Assembly: GCF_013394855.1 (NCBI RefSeq)
Contig: NZ_JABMLK010000002.1
Span: 1,488,001 to 1,552,000, forward strand
Length of the DNA stretch: 64,000 nt
Reading direction: 5' to 3'
Source of the DNA: Limnobaculum xujianqingii
Lineage (GTDB): Bacteria; Pseudomonadota; Gammaproteobacteria; Enterobacterales; Enterobacteriaceae
Shown here: positions 1 through 9,230 of the stretch, in pieces
How positions within the stretch are numbered: position 1 is the first letter of the stretch
How the letters are laid out: the number at the start of each line of letters is the position of its first letter
Position numbers and translations under genes: made by a program
The notes under the pieces: generated by a model
Seen by the model: only the letters and a program-made list of their open reading frames with translations
The model's database searches: none
What the model was told of the DNA's origin: nothing

Positions 1-329
1 TCAATTTTTTTATCAATCACCAGCAGACAGCTTTGTAATTCAGCTAGTCGGTGCCTAACCTGTTGGCGATGTTGCTCCAGTAACTGTCGGCGTAGATCGG
101 CAGTGCTCTCACCTTGAGTTACCAGTTCTGCATACAGTTGCATATCGCGCAAAGGCATTCCTGTGGTCCTCAATTTGCTGAGGAACTCAAGGCGGTCCAG
201 CACTCGTTGGTCGTAATCTCTTTGCCCACTGCTATCCCGATAAACTACCGGCAACAAGCCGATGCGTTCGTAATAGCGAAGCGTATGGGGAGATAAGCCA
301 GTCTTTTTTGCCAGTGTGCCAATTTTCAT
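1..329 (-). CDS. MerR-family transcriptional regulator (partial, C-terminus beyond window)
   Basis: The reading frame starts at an ATG ending at 329 and runs off the left edge, giving about 109 residues. The N-terminus MKIGTLAKKTGLSPHTLRYY followed by ERIGLLP is the classic MerR winged-helix DNA-binding domain, and the remaining part (LRRQLLEQHRQQVRHRLAEL) looks like the start of the dimerisation coiled coil. MerR proteins bind spaced promoters as dimers and untwist them when the effector is present. The effector domain is not visible, so the signal cannot be named; the sequence is closest in style to the AdhR/NmlR branch (aldehyde or electrophile sensing), which is inference. A MerR-type operator lies just upstream on the same strand, so the gene is probably autoregulated. 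Confidence 0.85.
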   Translation of the reverse strand, partial: MKIGTLAKKTGLSPHTLRYYERIGLLPVVYRDSSGQRDYDQRVLDRLEFLSKLRTTGMPLRDMQLYAELVTQGESTADLRRQLLEQHRQQVRHRLAELQSCLLVIDKKI

Positions 330-359
330 ATAACACGCCTTTTGCGGGTGAGTGGGATA

Positions 360-390
360 ACCTTAAAGGTTAGAGTGCACTCTAAGTCAA
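360..390 (-). promoter_or_regulatory. MerR-type operator-promoter with 19-bp spacer
   Basis: Read on the minus strand there is a -35 TTGACT (385-390), a 19-bp spacer and a -10 TAAGGT (360-365), followed 30 bp later by the merR start codon. The spacer holds a perfect 16-bp palindrome, TTAGAGTGCACTCTAA (370-385). The over-long 19-bp spacing with a dyad between -35 and -10 is the hallmark of promoters controlled by MerR proteins. Confidence 0.75.
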
Positions 391-477
391 GCGGAATCAT
401 TTTTTTGTGAGCTATTTTTCGAAAGGAAAAATGAGAAGAGGGGTACGGCATATTTTTGCACCGTACCCGGATACAAC

Positions 478-969
478 TTAGTAAATACTTACAACGACAT
501 GCATATTATTATCCAGACAGCGCTGGTAAAAATTTATCAGTTCCGTTAATGCCTGTTCTAATTCAGCATACAGTGAATCTTTGGGCTCTGAAGTCCAGAT
601 GTCAGGATAGATCTCAGCCTCACTTAATTGCTGAGGATCAAAGCGGGATTTCAAGCCGACCAAATCGAGTTGTTTCAGCGCGGCAATGACTGGGGGGAGT
701 TCGTTATTTCCGATGGCGGCAATAAAGTTCTCTTCATCCAGGATATGAATACCAACTATGGCATCGCTTAACGGGTCATCTTCCAGAGGTTCACTGGCGG
801 AGCTGCCGGTCAGTATGAAATGCAGACCATCCCACATTTTTCCGATATCCAGCGTGTCGTTGTGCTCTTCCAGCTCTTCCAGTTCATCAACCAGATCGAC
901 TTCATCGAGATCTATCAGGTGGTTCAGACCATCTTCATCAATGGCCATATAGCAGGCTTGTATTCCCAT
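478..969 (-). CDS. yfbM: YfbM-like DUF1877 family protein
   Basis: A 163-residue soluble acidic protein. The features WDGLHFILTG, then a DPLSDAIVG segment, and EAEIYPDIW are the conserved blocks of the DUF1877 family (E. coli YfbM, about 167 residues). The central part is strongly acidic (DLDEVDLVDELEELEEHND). The biochemical role of the family is unknown. It stands alone between the merR gene and qorA, both on the same strand, with gaps too large to claim an operon. Confidence 0.75.
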   Translation of the reverse strand: MGIQACYMAIDEDGLNHLIDLDEVDLVDELEELEEHNDTLDIGKMWDGLHFILTGSSASEPLEDDPLSDAIVGIHILDEENFIAAIGNNELPPVIAALKQLDLVGLKSRFDPQQLSEAEIYPDIWTSEPKDSLYAELEQALTELINFYQRCLDNNMHVVVSIY

Positions 970-1022
970 TATGGATATCCGTTCGTTAGTCAGTATGATT
1001 GTGCCTTGTTATTTTTGAACTA

Positions 1023-2006
1023 TCAGGGTATCAGCAGGCTGGAGCCTGAAGTTAGCCGACTTTCTAATGCCTGATGAGCCCGTACAGCATCTTTAAGCGG
1101 GAACTGTTGCGTTGATGCGACATCCACATTGATAGCGCCGCTGGCAATCATAGAAAACAGTTCGTTGGCTGCATGTTGTAATAGTTGCTTGGTAGTAATG
1201 TAGTTACCCAGTGATGGTCGGGTAACATACAGTCCGCCTTTTTGATTAAGAATGCCTAAATCCACGCCGGTAACCGGACCTGAAGCATTACCAAAACTCA
1301 CCATCAACCCATGTGGGCGCAAGCAGTCCAGTGAAGCAAGCCAGGTTGATTTACCCACTGAGTCATAGACAACGTTCACTTTCTCACTGTTGGTCAGTTC
1401 TGATACGCGTTTGGCAATATCCTCTTCCTGATAGTTAATGGTGGCCCAGGCTCCATCTTGCTTAGCCTGGGCTGCTTTTTCGGCAGAACCAACAGTACCA
1501 ATCAGTTTAACGCCCAGCGCTTTTGCCCACTGACAGGCAATTTTACCTACGCCTCCGGCAGCGGCGTGGAACAAAATGGTTTCTCCTGGTTTTACCTGAT
1601 AGGTCATATGCAGTAAGTAATAAACTGTTAGCCCTTTAAGGAAGGACGCTGCCGCCTGTTCAAATGAGATAGCATCCGGGAGTTTAGCCACTTTATCTGC
1701 TGCTACGCAGTGGTAGTCGCTATAAGCGCCTAATGGTGATTGGGCATAAACAACCCGATCGCCAACGTTAATATGCGTGACCCCAGCCCCTACTTTTTCT
1801 ACGATGCCTGCCGCTTCTGTACCTAGTCCTGATGGCAGTGAAGGTGTTGGATAAAGGCCGCTACGAACATAGGTATCAATATAGTTAATACCGACAGCCT
1901 TGTTGGCGACTAATACTTCATTGTCGGCCGGTTGTCTGGGAGTAAAATCGACATATTTCAGTACTTCCGGGCCACCATTTGCAGCAAATTCAATACGTTT
2001 AGCCAT
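1023..2006 (-). CDS. qorA: NADPH:quinone oxidoreductase (zeta-crystallin type)
   Basis: A 327-residue medium-chain dehydrogenase/reductase, the same length as E. coli QorA. The N-terminal GroES-like half contains INYIDTYVRSGLYP and GTEAAGIVEKVG; the Rossmann half carries the NADPH loop AAAGGVGKIACQWAKALG. There are no zinc-ligand cysteines, as expected for the zeta-crystallin group. The enzyme reduces quinones by one electron in the cytosol with NADPH. It lies divergent to dnaB, the same arrangement as in E. coli (qorA-dnaB), which supports the symbol. Confidence 0.93.
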   Translation of the reverse strand: MAKRIEFAANGGPEVLKYVDFTPRQPADNEVLVANKAVGINYIDTYVRSGLYPTPSLPSGLGTEAAGIVEKVGAGVTHINVGDRVVYAQSPLGAYSDYHCVAADKVAKLPDAISFEQAAASFLKGLTVYYLLHMTYQVKPGETILFHAAAGGVGKIACQWAKALGVKLIGTVGSAEKAAQAKQDGAWATINYQEEDIAKRVSELTNSEKVNVVYDSVGKSTWLASLDCLRPHGLMVSFGNASGPVTGVDLGILNQKGGLYVTRPSLGNYITTKQLLQHAANELFSMIASGAINVDVASTQQFPLKDAVRAHQALESRLTSGSSLLIP

Positions 2007-2079
2007 AATATAAACTCCGGGATAATGAATGATTTTTAATCAACACAGATTAAATTCATCATAGCAGCCATGTTGATCG

Positions 2080-2108
2080 TTGGGTAGGCTGCCATCATCG
2101 CGTATACT
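2080..2108 (+). promoter_or_regulatory. candidate sigma-70 promoter of dnaB
   Basis: TTGGGT (2080-2085) and TATACT (2103-2108) are separated by 17 bp and sit 46 bp upstream of the dnaB ATG. Called by eye from spacing and -10 quality only. Confidence 0.45.
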
Positions 2109-2153
2109 GCTTAGCTGTTATCTTTTAATCGTAACCGGATCGCTAATTATCCC

Positions 2154-3572
2154 ATGTCTGGCAAAACACCTTTTAATAAGCAGAACGCCCGTAACGAACG
2201 GCCTGTCGACCGTCAAATGGAAGGGCTGAAAATGCCGCCTCATTCCCTTGAGGCTGAACAATCCGTATTGGGCGGCCTGATGCTGGACAATGAGCGTTGG
2301 GATAATGTGTCTGAGCGGGTAACGGCTAATGATTTTTATAGTCGTCCTCACCGTACTGTATTTGGTGAAATGCAGCGCCTGCTTGAGCTGGGCAAACCAA
2401 TCGATCTGATTACGCTATCTGAATCTTTGGAACAAAAAGGGGTGCTCGATCAGGTGGGGGGATTTGCCTATCTGGCGGAGCTGTCAAAAAACACCCCTAG
2501 TGCGGCTAATATTGGTGCTTATGCGGACATCGTTCGCGAACGCGCAGTAGTCCGTGAGATGATCTCGGTAGCCAATGAAATTGCCGATGCTGGTTATGAC
2601 CCTCAGGGGCGCAACAGTGAAGAGCTGCTGGACCTGGCAGAATCACGGGTTTTCCAGATTGCAGAAAGCCGTACTAACAAAGATGAAGGGCCAAAGAGTA
2701 TTGACCAGATTCTGGAAGATACGGTTTCTCGTATAGAACAATTGTATCAACGCCCTCATGACGGCGTGACTGGCGTTTCTACCGGCTTTAATGATTTAGA
2801 TAAGAAAACCGCCGGATTACAGCGGTCAGATTTAATTATTGTCGCCGCGCGTCCTTCAATGGGTAAAACTACGTTTGCCATGAACCTGTGTGAAAACGCC
2901 GCCATGATGCAGGAGAAACCGGTACTTATCTTTAGTCTGGAGATGCCCTGCGAACAGATCATGATGCGTATGCTGGCTTCACTCTCGCGCGTCGATCAAA
3001 CCAAAATTCGTACTGGCCAGTTAGATGATGAAGACTGGGCCAGAATTTCCAGCACCATGGGTATTTTGCTGGAAAAACGCAATATGTATATTGATGACTC
3101 TTCAGGCCTGACGCCAACGGAAGTTCGCTCCCGTGCCCGGCGTATTTTCCGCGAACATGGCGGGCTTAGCATGATTATGATCGACTACCTGCAGCTGATG
3201 CGCGTACCTGCTTTGTCCGACAACCGTACTCTGGAAATTGCTGAAATCTCCCGCTCGCTGAAAGCGCTGGCAAAAGAGCTACAGGTACCGGTAGTGGCGC
3301 TGTCTCAGCTTAACCGTAGTCTGGAACAGCGGGCAGATAAACGCCCGGTTAACTCCGACTTACGTGAATCTGGTTCTATCGAGCAGGATGCGGACGTTAT
3401 TATGTTTATCTATCGTGATGAAGTGTATAACGAGAACAGTGAAGAGAAAGGGATTGCACAGATTATTCTTGGTAAACAACGTAACGGTCCTATCGGTTCT
3501 GTTCGCTTAACGTTCCAGGGGCAATGGTCACGATTCGATAACTACGCAGGTCCGCAATTTGATGATGAATAA
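2154..3572 (+). CDS. dnaB: replicative DNA helicase DnaB
   Basis: A 472-residue protein (E. coli DnaB is 471). It forms the hexameric 5'-3' helicase at the replication fork, loaded by DnaC and contacting primase DnaG. The N-terminal domain begins near MPPHSLEAEQSVLGGLML (residues 27-44); after a helical linker the RecA-like domain shows Walker A ARPSMGKTT with Lys238, Walker B MIMIDYLQLM, and the LNRSLEQRADKRP and DLRESGSIEQDAD motifs near the C-terminus. Start chosen at the first ATG, matching family length. No intein is present. Confidence 0.98.
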   Translation: MSGKTPFNKQNARNERPVDRQMEGLKMPPHSLEAEQSVLGGLMLDNERWDNVSERVTANDFYSRPHRTVFGEMQRLLELGKPIDLITLSESLEQKGVLDQVGGFAYLAELSKNTPSAANIGAYADIVRERAVVREMISVANEIADAGYDPQGRNSEELLDLAESRVFQIAESRTNKDEGPKSIDQILEDTVSRIEQLYQRPHDGVTGVSTGFNDLDKKTAGLQRSDLIIVAARPSMGKTTFAMNLCENAAMMQEKPVLIFSLEMPCEQIMMRMLASLSRVDQTKIRTGQLDDEDWARISSTMGILLEKRNMYIDDSSGLTPTEVRSRARRIFREHGGLSMIMIDYLQLMRVPALSDNRTLEIAEISRSLKALAKELQVPVVALSQLNRSLEQRADKRPVNSDLRESGSIEQDADVIMFIYRDEVYNENSEEKGIAQIILGKQRNGPIGSVRLTFQGQWSRFDNYAGPQFDDE

Positions 3573-3742
3573 CCGGTTTTGGCGTTCAGCCTAAAATTTT
3601 AATACCGGTTTATTCCCAAATGATTTCACAGTCACTTCACAAAAGTAGAATAATAATAAAAGCCTTATCCGTGGAAAATGTTCGGGCTGTAGTTTAAGCA
3701 GCCGTTTCCACTCTGTAATAGTGTATTAACTAAGGATTTAAA

Positions 3743-4819
3743 ATGATCTCGGCAACAGCGGTAATTGACCGCGGCGCATTGAAACATAATCTACAACGTA
3801 TTCGCCAAATAGCTCCTGAAAGTCGCATTATTGCCGTGGTAAAAGCCAATGCCTATGGGCATGGTCTGTTAGATGTCGCCCATACTTTGCCTGATTCTGA
3901 TTGCTTTGGCGTTGCCCGCATTGAAGAAGCGCTGATGCTGCGCTCCGGTGGCGTGATTAAGCCAATTTTACTGCTGGAAGGTTTTTTCTGTGCTGAAGAC
4001 TTACCAATGCTGGCGGTCAATAATATCGAAACGGTAGTACATAATATTGAGCAGTTAGAAGCTCTGGAACAGATCGAACTCGATCGCCCGGTACGCGTAT
4101 GGATGAAAGTGGACACTGGTATGCATCGACTTGGCGTGCGTCCTGAGCAGGCAGATGCATTCTATAAGCGTTTAAGCGCCTGCGAGAATGTGGTGCAACC
4201 GGTTAATATTATGAGTCATTTTAGCCGTTCTGATGAACCTGAGGTTGATACCACTCGTAAGCAAATTGATTGCTTTGATGCTTTTGTACATAACAAGCCA
4301 GGTTTGAAAAGTCTGGCGGCTTCAGGCGGTATCTTACTGTGGTCTGAAGCGCATCGTGACTGGATTCGCCCGGGTATTATTATGTATGGTGTTTCTCCTC
4401 TGGCGGATACCTTCGCGGATAAGTTTGGGCTAAAACCAGCCATGACGCTGAAAGCCAGTCTGATTGCGGTACGTGAGCATAAAGCGGGTGAGCCGGTAGG
4501 TTATGGTGGTGCCTGGGTCAGCGAACGGGATACTCGTTTAGGCGTGATTGCCATTGGTTATGGCGACGGATATCCTCGCGATGCACCAAATGGTACACCA
4601 GTATTGATTAATGGCCGGCGCGTGCCTTTAGTTGGGCATGTTTCTATGGATATGGTGACCGTAGATTTAGGGCCAGATGCCACAGATAAAGTCGGTGATG
4701 AAGCTACTATCTGGGGGCCGGAATTACCAGTAGAAACGATTGCAAAATACACTGGTATTATTCCTTACGAGTTGATTACCAAGCTGACCGCTCGTGTAGC
4801 AACCCGCTATATTGATTAA
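3743..4819 (+). CDS. alr: alanine racemase, biosynthetic
   Basis: A 358-residue fold-type III PLP enzyme that interconverts L- and D-alanine for peptidoglycan synthesis. The PLP lysine is in [11 protein letters not shown] (Lys34), and the C-terminal beta domain has [11 protein letters not shown] and [13 protein letters not shown] ribosome site AAGGAT lies 8 bases before the ATG. It follows dnaB by 170 bp, as in E. coli, and is closed by a strong terminator. tyrB, the usual next gene in E. coli, is absent here. Confidence 0.97.
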   Translation: MISATAVIDRGALKHNLQRIRQIAPESRIIAVVKANAYGHGLLDVAHTLPDSDCFGVARIEEALMLRSGGVIKPILLLEGFFCAEDLPMLAVNNIETVVHNIEQLEALEQIELDRPVRVWMKVDTGMHRLGVRPEQADAFYKRLSACENVVQPVNIMSHFSRSDEPEVDTTRKQIDCFDAFVHNKPGLKSLAASGGILLWSEAHRDWIRPGIIMYGVSPLADTFADKFGLKPAMTLKASLIAVREHKAGEPVGYGGAWVSERDTRLGVIAIGYGDGYPRDAPNGTPVLINGRRVPLVGHVSMDMVTVDLGPDATDKVGDEATIWGPELPVETIAKYTGIIPYELITKLTARVATRYID

Positions 4820-4827
4820 ACAACGAT

Positions 4828-4863
4828 TCCGGCACCCAGCTATAGCAAGGTGCCGGATTTTTC
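4828..4863 (+). terminator. rho-independent terminator after alr
   Basis: Stem TCCGGCACC / GGTGCCGGA with a 12-base loop, followed by TTTTTCTT. It separates alr from the convergent symporter gene. Confidence 0.85.
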
Positions 4864-4876
4864 TTATTAACGCCGA

Positions 4877-6193
4877 TTAATCCTCATCATCTTCCAGCTT
4901 TTGCCGCCGACTCGGGTGGTACTCACGATTCATTTTTGCTACAGCAATAGTCGCTACGGTATTTCCAATAATGTTGGTGACCGCCAGTGCCATCGACATA
5001 AAGCGATAAACCCCAAACATTACGGCAACGCCTTCTAATGGTAATAATCCGGTAGTGGTTATGGTGGCTGCGAAAACCACGAATGCTCCACCAGAAACGG
5101 TTGCGGCGCCCTTGGAGGTTAATAGCATAATCAACAGAATACCGAACAGCTGCTCAATGCTAAGTGGAATACCATAAGCATTTGCCAGAAATATAACCCC
5201 CATCGACATATAGATTGAGGTTCCATCCAGATTGAAGGCATAGCCGGTAGGTAAAACCAATCCTACCGTTTGGCGTGACGCGCCATACTTGGGTAATTTT
5301 TCCAGCAGGCGAGGTAGTACACTCTCAGAGGATGCAGTACCGAAAGTGATATAGAGTTCTTCTTTAATAAATTTAATAATATCAAATAGATTAAGTTTAA
5401 AGATCAGACAAACAGCACCTAATACAATCACCACAAACAGGATCAGCGTCAGATAAAAAGCTAATACCAGATAGGTTAGCTTAATCAACATATCCACACC
5501 GTTACTGCCTACCGCATAAGCAATAGCCCCAAAGGTACCGATAGGTGCCAATAGCATAATAACGTGGATAAATTTAAAGAAGGCTTTAGCAATGAAGTTG
5601 AGCGCATTCTCTACCACCACGCGCTCTTTCTCTTTCAGTAACAGAATACCAAAGCCAAACATCAACGCCAGTACCAGAACCTGTAATAAATTATTAGAGG
5701 AGAAAGCCCCCATAAAGCTATCGGGGAATATTTCGAGGAAAAACTGAGCGAAAGATTTTGGCGCTGCATGAGAGGCCTGAATCAGACTGGTAGCCTGTGA
5801 GTTAACGTGACTTTCGGTTAATACCGTACCGCTACCAACGCTGAGTAGTTCTCCCATTCCAAAGCCAAACAGGATGGCAATGGTCGAGACAATTTCAAAA
5901 TAGATAATAGCGCTCAGGCCAACCCGCCCGACCTGCTTAATATCGCCAGCGGCACCGATTCCCAGCGCTACCGTTAAAAAGATTAATGGTGCGACGGCAC
6001 TTTTAATCAGTCGTAAAAATATATCACCCAGCAGCTTCAGGCTGGTGGCAAACTCTGGCCAGATAAATCCTACCAAAATCCCCAGGATCATACTGACTGC
6101 AATCTGGAACCCCAGACCTTTCCAGAAGGCCTTTTTAACAGGTTCAGCGAGTAAAGATTTATCGTGCTCCAATGTATGCGAGTGATTTGTCAT
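4877..6193 (-). CDS. dicarboxylate/amino acid:cation symporter (DAACS family)
   Basis: A 438-residue inner-membrane protein with eight or so hydrophobic helices and two re-entrant loops. The family signatures are clear: the serine-rich FGTASSESVLPR hairpin, GYAFNLDGTSIYMSMG (the transmembrane 7 motif), and LLTSKGAATVSGG. These are shared by GltP (glutamate/aspartate) and DctA (C4-dicarboxylates), so the substrate cannot be decided from sequence alone; the hairpin regions look somewhat closer to DctA than to E. coli GltP. It is transcribed alone and convergent with alr. The N- and C-termini are charged and cytosolic in the usual topology. Confidence 0.9.
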   Translation of the reverse strand: MTNHSHTLEHDKSLLAEPVKKAFWKGLGFQIAVSMILGILVGFIWPEFATSLKLLGDIFLRLIKSAVAPLIFLTVALGIGAAGDIKQVGRVGLSAIIYFEIVSTIAILFGFGMGELLSVGSGTVLTESHVNSQATSLIQASHAAPKSFAQFFLEIFPDSFMGAFSSNNLLQVLVLALMFGFGILLLKEKERVVVENALNFIAKAFFKFIHVIMLLAPIGTFGAIAYAVGSNGVDMLIKLTYLVLAFYLTLILFVVIVLGAVCLIFKLNLFDIIKFIKEELYITFGTASSESVLPRLLEKLPKYGASRQTVGLVLPTGYAFNLDGTSIYMSMGVIFLANAYGIPLSIEQLFGILLIMLLTSKGAATVSGGAFVVFAATITTTGLLPLEGVAVMFGVYRFMSMALAVTNIIGNTVATIAVAKMNREYHPSRRQKLEDDED

Positions 6194-6784
6194 AGTGCTT
6201 GCCTTAATTTTGATTTACCTGAATTTTTTATAAGAATGTGCAAAACGAGAAGAACCCTATCTGACCAGACGAGAACTGGAGTAAGAAACATGAAGGTTGT
6301 TTAGACTTTCGTTTTTGCTGAGTCGTACATCAAGATTGATTCTTGTGGTTTAAAGACTTGCAGGGTAACCGCATGAGGTTCCGTTATTCTGTTATAAAGT
6401 GTGGTGCTATTTTAGCAAAGAAGTGTATGTGCATTTTATGATCCGACTAACATAATCGTCATACAAAAGTTAAAAAGCATTTTTAATCATGTGTTATTAG
6501 ATCATTTCTGGTATGCACTAAATATAAATTATTTTGATTGCTATTATATCGACTGTTTTGTCAGGTTTTATACAAAATGTCTTGTTATAGAAGGATTTCT
6601 ACTTTTTTGCATTTGTAATTAATATACAAAAATCACTTGTTTTTTATATATTTTTATTTGATCTGAATAACGAATAAACAGCATAAAGGAAGACAATACT
6701 ATTTTTATTGGTAATATCCATAAATATGATTAATTAACAGCATAAAAGTAATTAACATGATAAAAACAGGCGTGGTAAACAAAT
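6194..6784 (+). other. long AT-rich intergenic region, no gene found
   Basis: This 591-bp stretch between the divergent symporter and yjbR genes has no reading frame of useful length and no clear repeat or strong hairpin. It becomes very AT-rich from about 6440 to 6770, with runs of T and A. It must hold the promoters of both flanking genes, but no single promoter can be picked with confidence. AT-rich DNA of this kind is typical of H-NS-bound regulatory regions (inference). Confidence 0.5.
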
Positions 6785-7162
6785 ATGGATATGCAAGATT
6801 GTATTGAATATTGTTTAACCAAAACAGGCAGTATTCATGATTATCAACCACTGTGGGAAGCCGATCGGGTTAAGGTTGCTGGTAAAATATTCGCGATAGT
6901 GGGTGATTTAAACGGCAGACCGAGCATCACGCTTAAGTGTCCTCCGGCGCTGGCTGAACGTTTACGGGATGAGCATCAGGAGATTATACCCGGTTATCAC
7001 TTGAATAAAGCGCTGTGGAATACGCTGTTTCTCAATGGGAAGCTGGAAGAGGCGCTGGTAAAAAACATGATTGATATTTCTTATCAGGAAGTGAGCGCTT
7101 TACTACCAGCCTATGTAAAGAAGGCAATGGCCGCAGGAGAGAATCCGCAAGCAATAAAATAA
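6785..7162 (+). CDS. yjbR: MmcQ/YjbR family protein
   Basis: A 125-residue protein of the MmcQ/YjbR (CyaY-like fold) family. Visible family features are KVAGKIFAIVGDL, the SITLKCPPALAERLRDEH block and GYHLNKALWNTLFLNG, where E. coli YjbR has the related HLNKAHWSTVYLDG. These proteins are thought to be DNA-binding or small-ligand-binding, but the function is unproven. In E. coli yjbR is next to uvrA; here it is in the same region but separated from uvrA by three genes. Start taken at the first ATG; the ribosome site is weak. Confidence 0.8.
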   Translation: MDMQDCIEYCLTKTGSIHDYQPLWEADRVKVAGKIFAIVGDLNGRPSITLKCPPALAERLRDEHQEIIPGYHLNKALWNTLFLNGKLEEALVKNMIDISYQEVSALLPAYVKKAMAAGENPQAIK

Positions 7163-7384
7163 GCAACCGGTTTTAATCCGTAGTATCTGGTTTATTTACC
7201 GGTTTAGTTAAACTAAGGGTTATTAGCCGGTGTTTTTAGTAAATAATTGTTTATTTATTGCAAGGACATATAAGAAATAATCTCGACATAATAACGAGAT
7301 ATGACGATTAATAGCATCATAGCTATTATATAATTAGCAATACATCAGGTGCACTTTAGGTTGAATAAGCATAAAATAGCGCAC

Positions 7385-7403
7385 TGCTCGTGCGAGCATT
7401 TTT
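7385..7403 (+). terminator. possible short rho-independent terminator
   Basis: Stem TGCTC / GAGCA with loop GTGC, followed by TTTTTAT. It lies between yjbR and the bactofilin gene and overlaps a possible upstream GTG start, which argues that translation of the next gene begins further down, at 7459. Confidence 0.4.
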
Positions 7404-7458
7404 ATGTAACAGCTTAACACCTATTGCTACCCATCAATTATTACCGGAATGTAGTTCC

Positions 7459-8190
7459 ATGAATGCTAGAAGCAGGCATAATCAGCCTCTCAGGGATGTT
7501 CTTCTATGCAGTGTACTGATCTTATGGATAAGTGCCCTCGCTTTGTATATCTCTGGTTATTTGGTATTGGGTGTTATTTCATCAACGTTATCTATACTGT
7601 TTTTCTTTTGCTATTTAACTAATATAAGGACGAAATTATTATCTATGTTTGGGAAAAAAACATCTAAATATGAGGTGACAGGCACTCAATCACAATCGTT
7701 GACCAGTAACGTTTCAAGTACGGTTTCAGGTAGTGAGTCAAAAGTCTACTCAGATAGTATTGATGTGCGCAATCGTTGCACAATTATTGCCAGAAATGCC
7801 TCATTTGTTGGTGACATTGAAGACAGTGGCGATATCCAGATCTATGGCAAAATTGTCGGTAATATCAATATTACTGAAGGCTCTATCCGTATCATGAATA
7901 CCGGATATGTAAAAGGCCAACTGAACGCCCCTGAAATCATTATTGATGGTCAGGTTCACGGTAGCTGCTACGCTGAGAATATCGATATTCTTGAACACGG
8001 TATGTTACGTGGCACCAGCTGCTGTGAAAATATTTCCATTAAACGCGGTGGTGTGTTTGTTGGTCAGTCTGAAGAGTGGACGCCAAAAGAAGTTCCATTA
8101 ACTCGTGTTACTAAAGATGTGATTGAAGAATTAGAAGTTCAGAATGAGTTAATTATCACATCAGATGATGATTCAAACGATAAGTTATAA
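7459..8190 (+). CDS. membrane-anchored bactofilin (CcmA-like)
   Basis: A 243-residue protein. Residues about 15-55 form two hydrophobic segments (DVLLCSVLILWISALALYIS and YLVLGVISSTLSILFFFCYL), then a polar linker rich in Ser and Thr, then a bactofilin beta-helix domain from about residue 100 (CTIIARNASFVGDIEDSG, DIQIYGKIVGNI, IIIDGQVHGSCYAENIDIL, GTSCCENISIKRGG). Bactofilins polymerise without nucleotide into filaments that shape cells or scaffold envelope proteins; Proteus CcmA is an enterobacterial example with membrane segments. The frame is open upstream to a GTG at 7390, but that start lies in a hairpin; the ATG at 7459 preceded by CCGGAA is preferred. E. coli has no counterpart here. 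Confidence 0.85.
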   Translation: MNARSRHNQPLRDVLLCSVLILWISALALYISGYLVLGVISSTLSILFFFCYLTNIRTKLLSMFGKKTSKYEVTGTQSQSLTSNVSSTVSGSESKVYSDSIDVRNRCTIIARNASFVGDIEDSGDIQIYGKIVGNINITEGSIRIMNTGYVKGQLNAPEIIIDGQVHGSCYAENIDILEHGMLRGTSCCENISIKRGGVFVGQSEEWTPKEVPLTRVTKDVIEELEVQNELIITSDDDSNDKL

Positions 8191-8303
8191 TAATTCATAT
8201 ATTGGGTGGGGTGTGGACATCCTGGTCCGGATAAAGTGATTTACAGATGTTGTTTTTCTTCGGTAACTGGCAAATAGTAGCTGAATAACGATGAAGATTA
8301 GAG

Positions 8304-8338
8304 CGGGTTGGTGATATCAGATCATCAACCCGTTTTTA
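8304..8338 (+). terminator. rho-independent terminator after the bactofilin gene
   Basis: Stem CGGGTTGGTGAT / ATCATCAACCCG (one G-U pair), loop ATCAG, followed by TTTTTAATT. It sits between convergent genes. Confidence 0.8.
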
Positions 8339-8343
8339 ATTAT

Positions 8344-9228
8344 TTACCAGCGGCCTGAAGCTCCACCTCCGCCGGAACGGCCTCCACCACCGCTGAATCC
8401 ACCGCCGCCGCCAAAACCACCGCCTCGACCTCCTCCAAATCCGCCCCCACCACGACCGCCGCCGCTGAGTAAGGCATTCATTATCATTGGAGCAACCAGA
8501 GTACCAATAGCGCCCAGACCAAATGATAAAAGCAGATCCAGCCAGACCACGACATGATTAACCAGCAGTTGAAATAACAGCACACCAATGGTTAGCGTCA
8601 GGCCGGTAAAAAACATCTTCTTTAATAGTGTAAGTTTGCGAAACAGGCTGGATAACATAACCAGAGCGGCTAACCACAGGACAGAACTCCCTTCATCAAT
8701 AGGTGCAGCGTCAGGTTGTGAATGAGCCTGTTGAGAAGAAGCTTCGTTTTTGTGTTCAGGATTTAGCTGATAGATGATGGCTCCTACAGCCAGTTCTATT
8801 CCCCGGTTATAGTCGTTCTGCTTGAAACTTGGAATAATAAGACGATTAATAATCTGGCTGGACTGAAGGTCAGTCAGATCGCCTTCCAGACCATAGCCGA
8901 CTTCAATTCGCACGGTACGGTCTGATTTAGCGACCAGAAGCAGTATGCCATCATCGACATTTTTCTTACCCAGTTTCCACTGCTCAAAAACGCGGATGGC
9001 GAATTGTTCAATAGTTTCATCACCGGTGGTGTCAACAATCAGTACTGCAAGCTGATGCCCGGTGGTTTTTTCCAGGTTAGCTGCTTGCTGGGTCAGGGTA
9101 CGGACGCTGTCTGCAGACAGCGTAGCAGTCAGGTCTGTTACCTGTTGCTGTAATGGCGGCACAGCAACAGGTGCCGCATTTGCTAACAGTGATAGAAAAA
9201 ACAGTCCAAACAGTACCAGACGGCGCAT
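8344..9228 (-). CDS. TPM-domain (YgcG-like) membrane protein with glycine-rich tail
   Basis: A 294-residue protein. An N-terminal signal peptide (VLFGLFFLSLLANAAPVA) is followed by a TPM_phosphatase domain (residues about 30-150; GHQLAVLIVDTTGDETIEQFA, KKNVDDGILLLVAKSDRTVRIEVGYGLEGDLTD), a linker, two or three membrane helices (about 180-255) and a tail of GGGRGGGGFGGG-type repeats ending in SGRW. TPM proteins are periplasmic or lumenal; some have phosphatase activity, others assist membrane-protein quality control. It starts 2 bp after the lemA stop, so the two form an operon, a very common pairing in bacteria. Confidence 0.88.
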   Translation of the reverse strand: MRRLVLFGLFFLSLLANAAPVAVPPLQQQVTDLTATLSADSVRTLTQQAANLEKTTGHQLAVLIVDTTGDETIEQFAIRVFEQWKLGKKNVDDGILLLVAKSDRTVRIEVGYGLEGDLTDLQSSQIINRLIIPSFKQNDYNRGIELAVGAIIYQLNPEHKNEASSQQAHSQPDAAPIDEGSSVLWLAALVMLSSLFRKLTLLKKMFFTGLTLTIGVLLFQLLVNHVVVWLDLLLSFGLGAIGTLVAPMIMNALLSGGGRGGGGFGGGRGGGFGGGGGFSGGGGRSGGGGASGRW

Positions 9229-9230
9229 AG

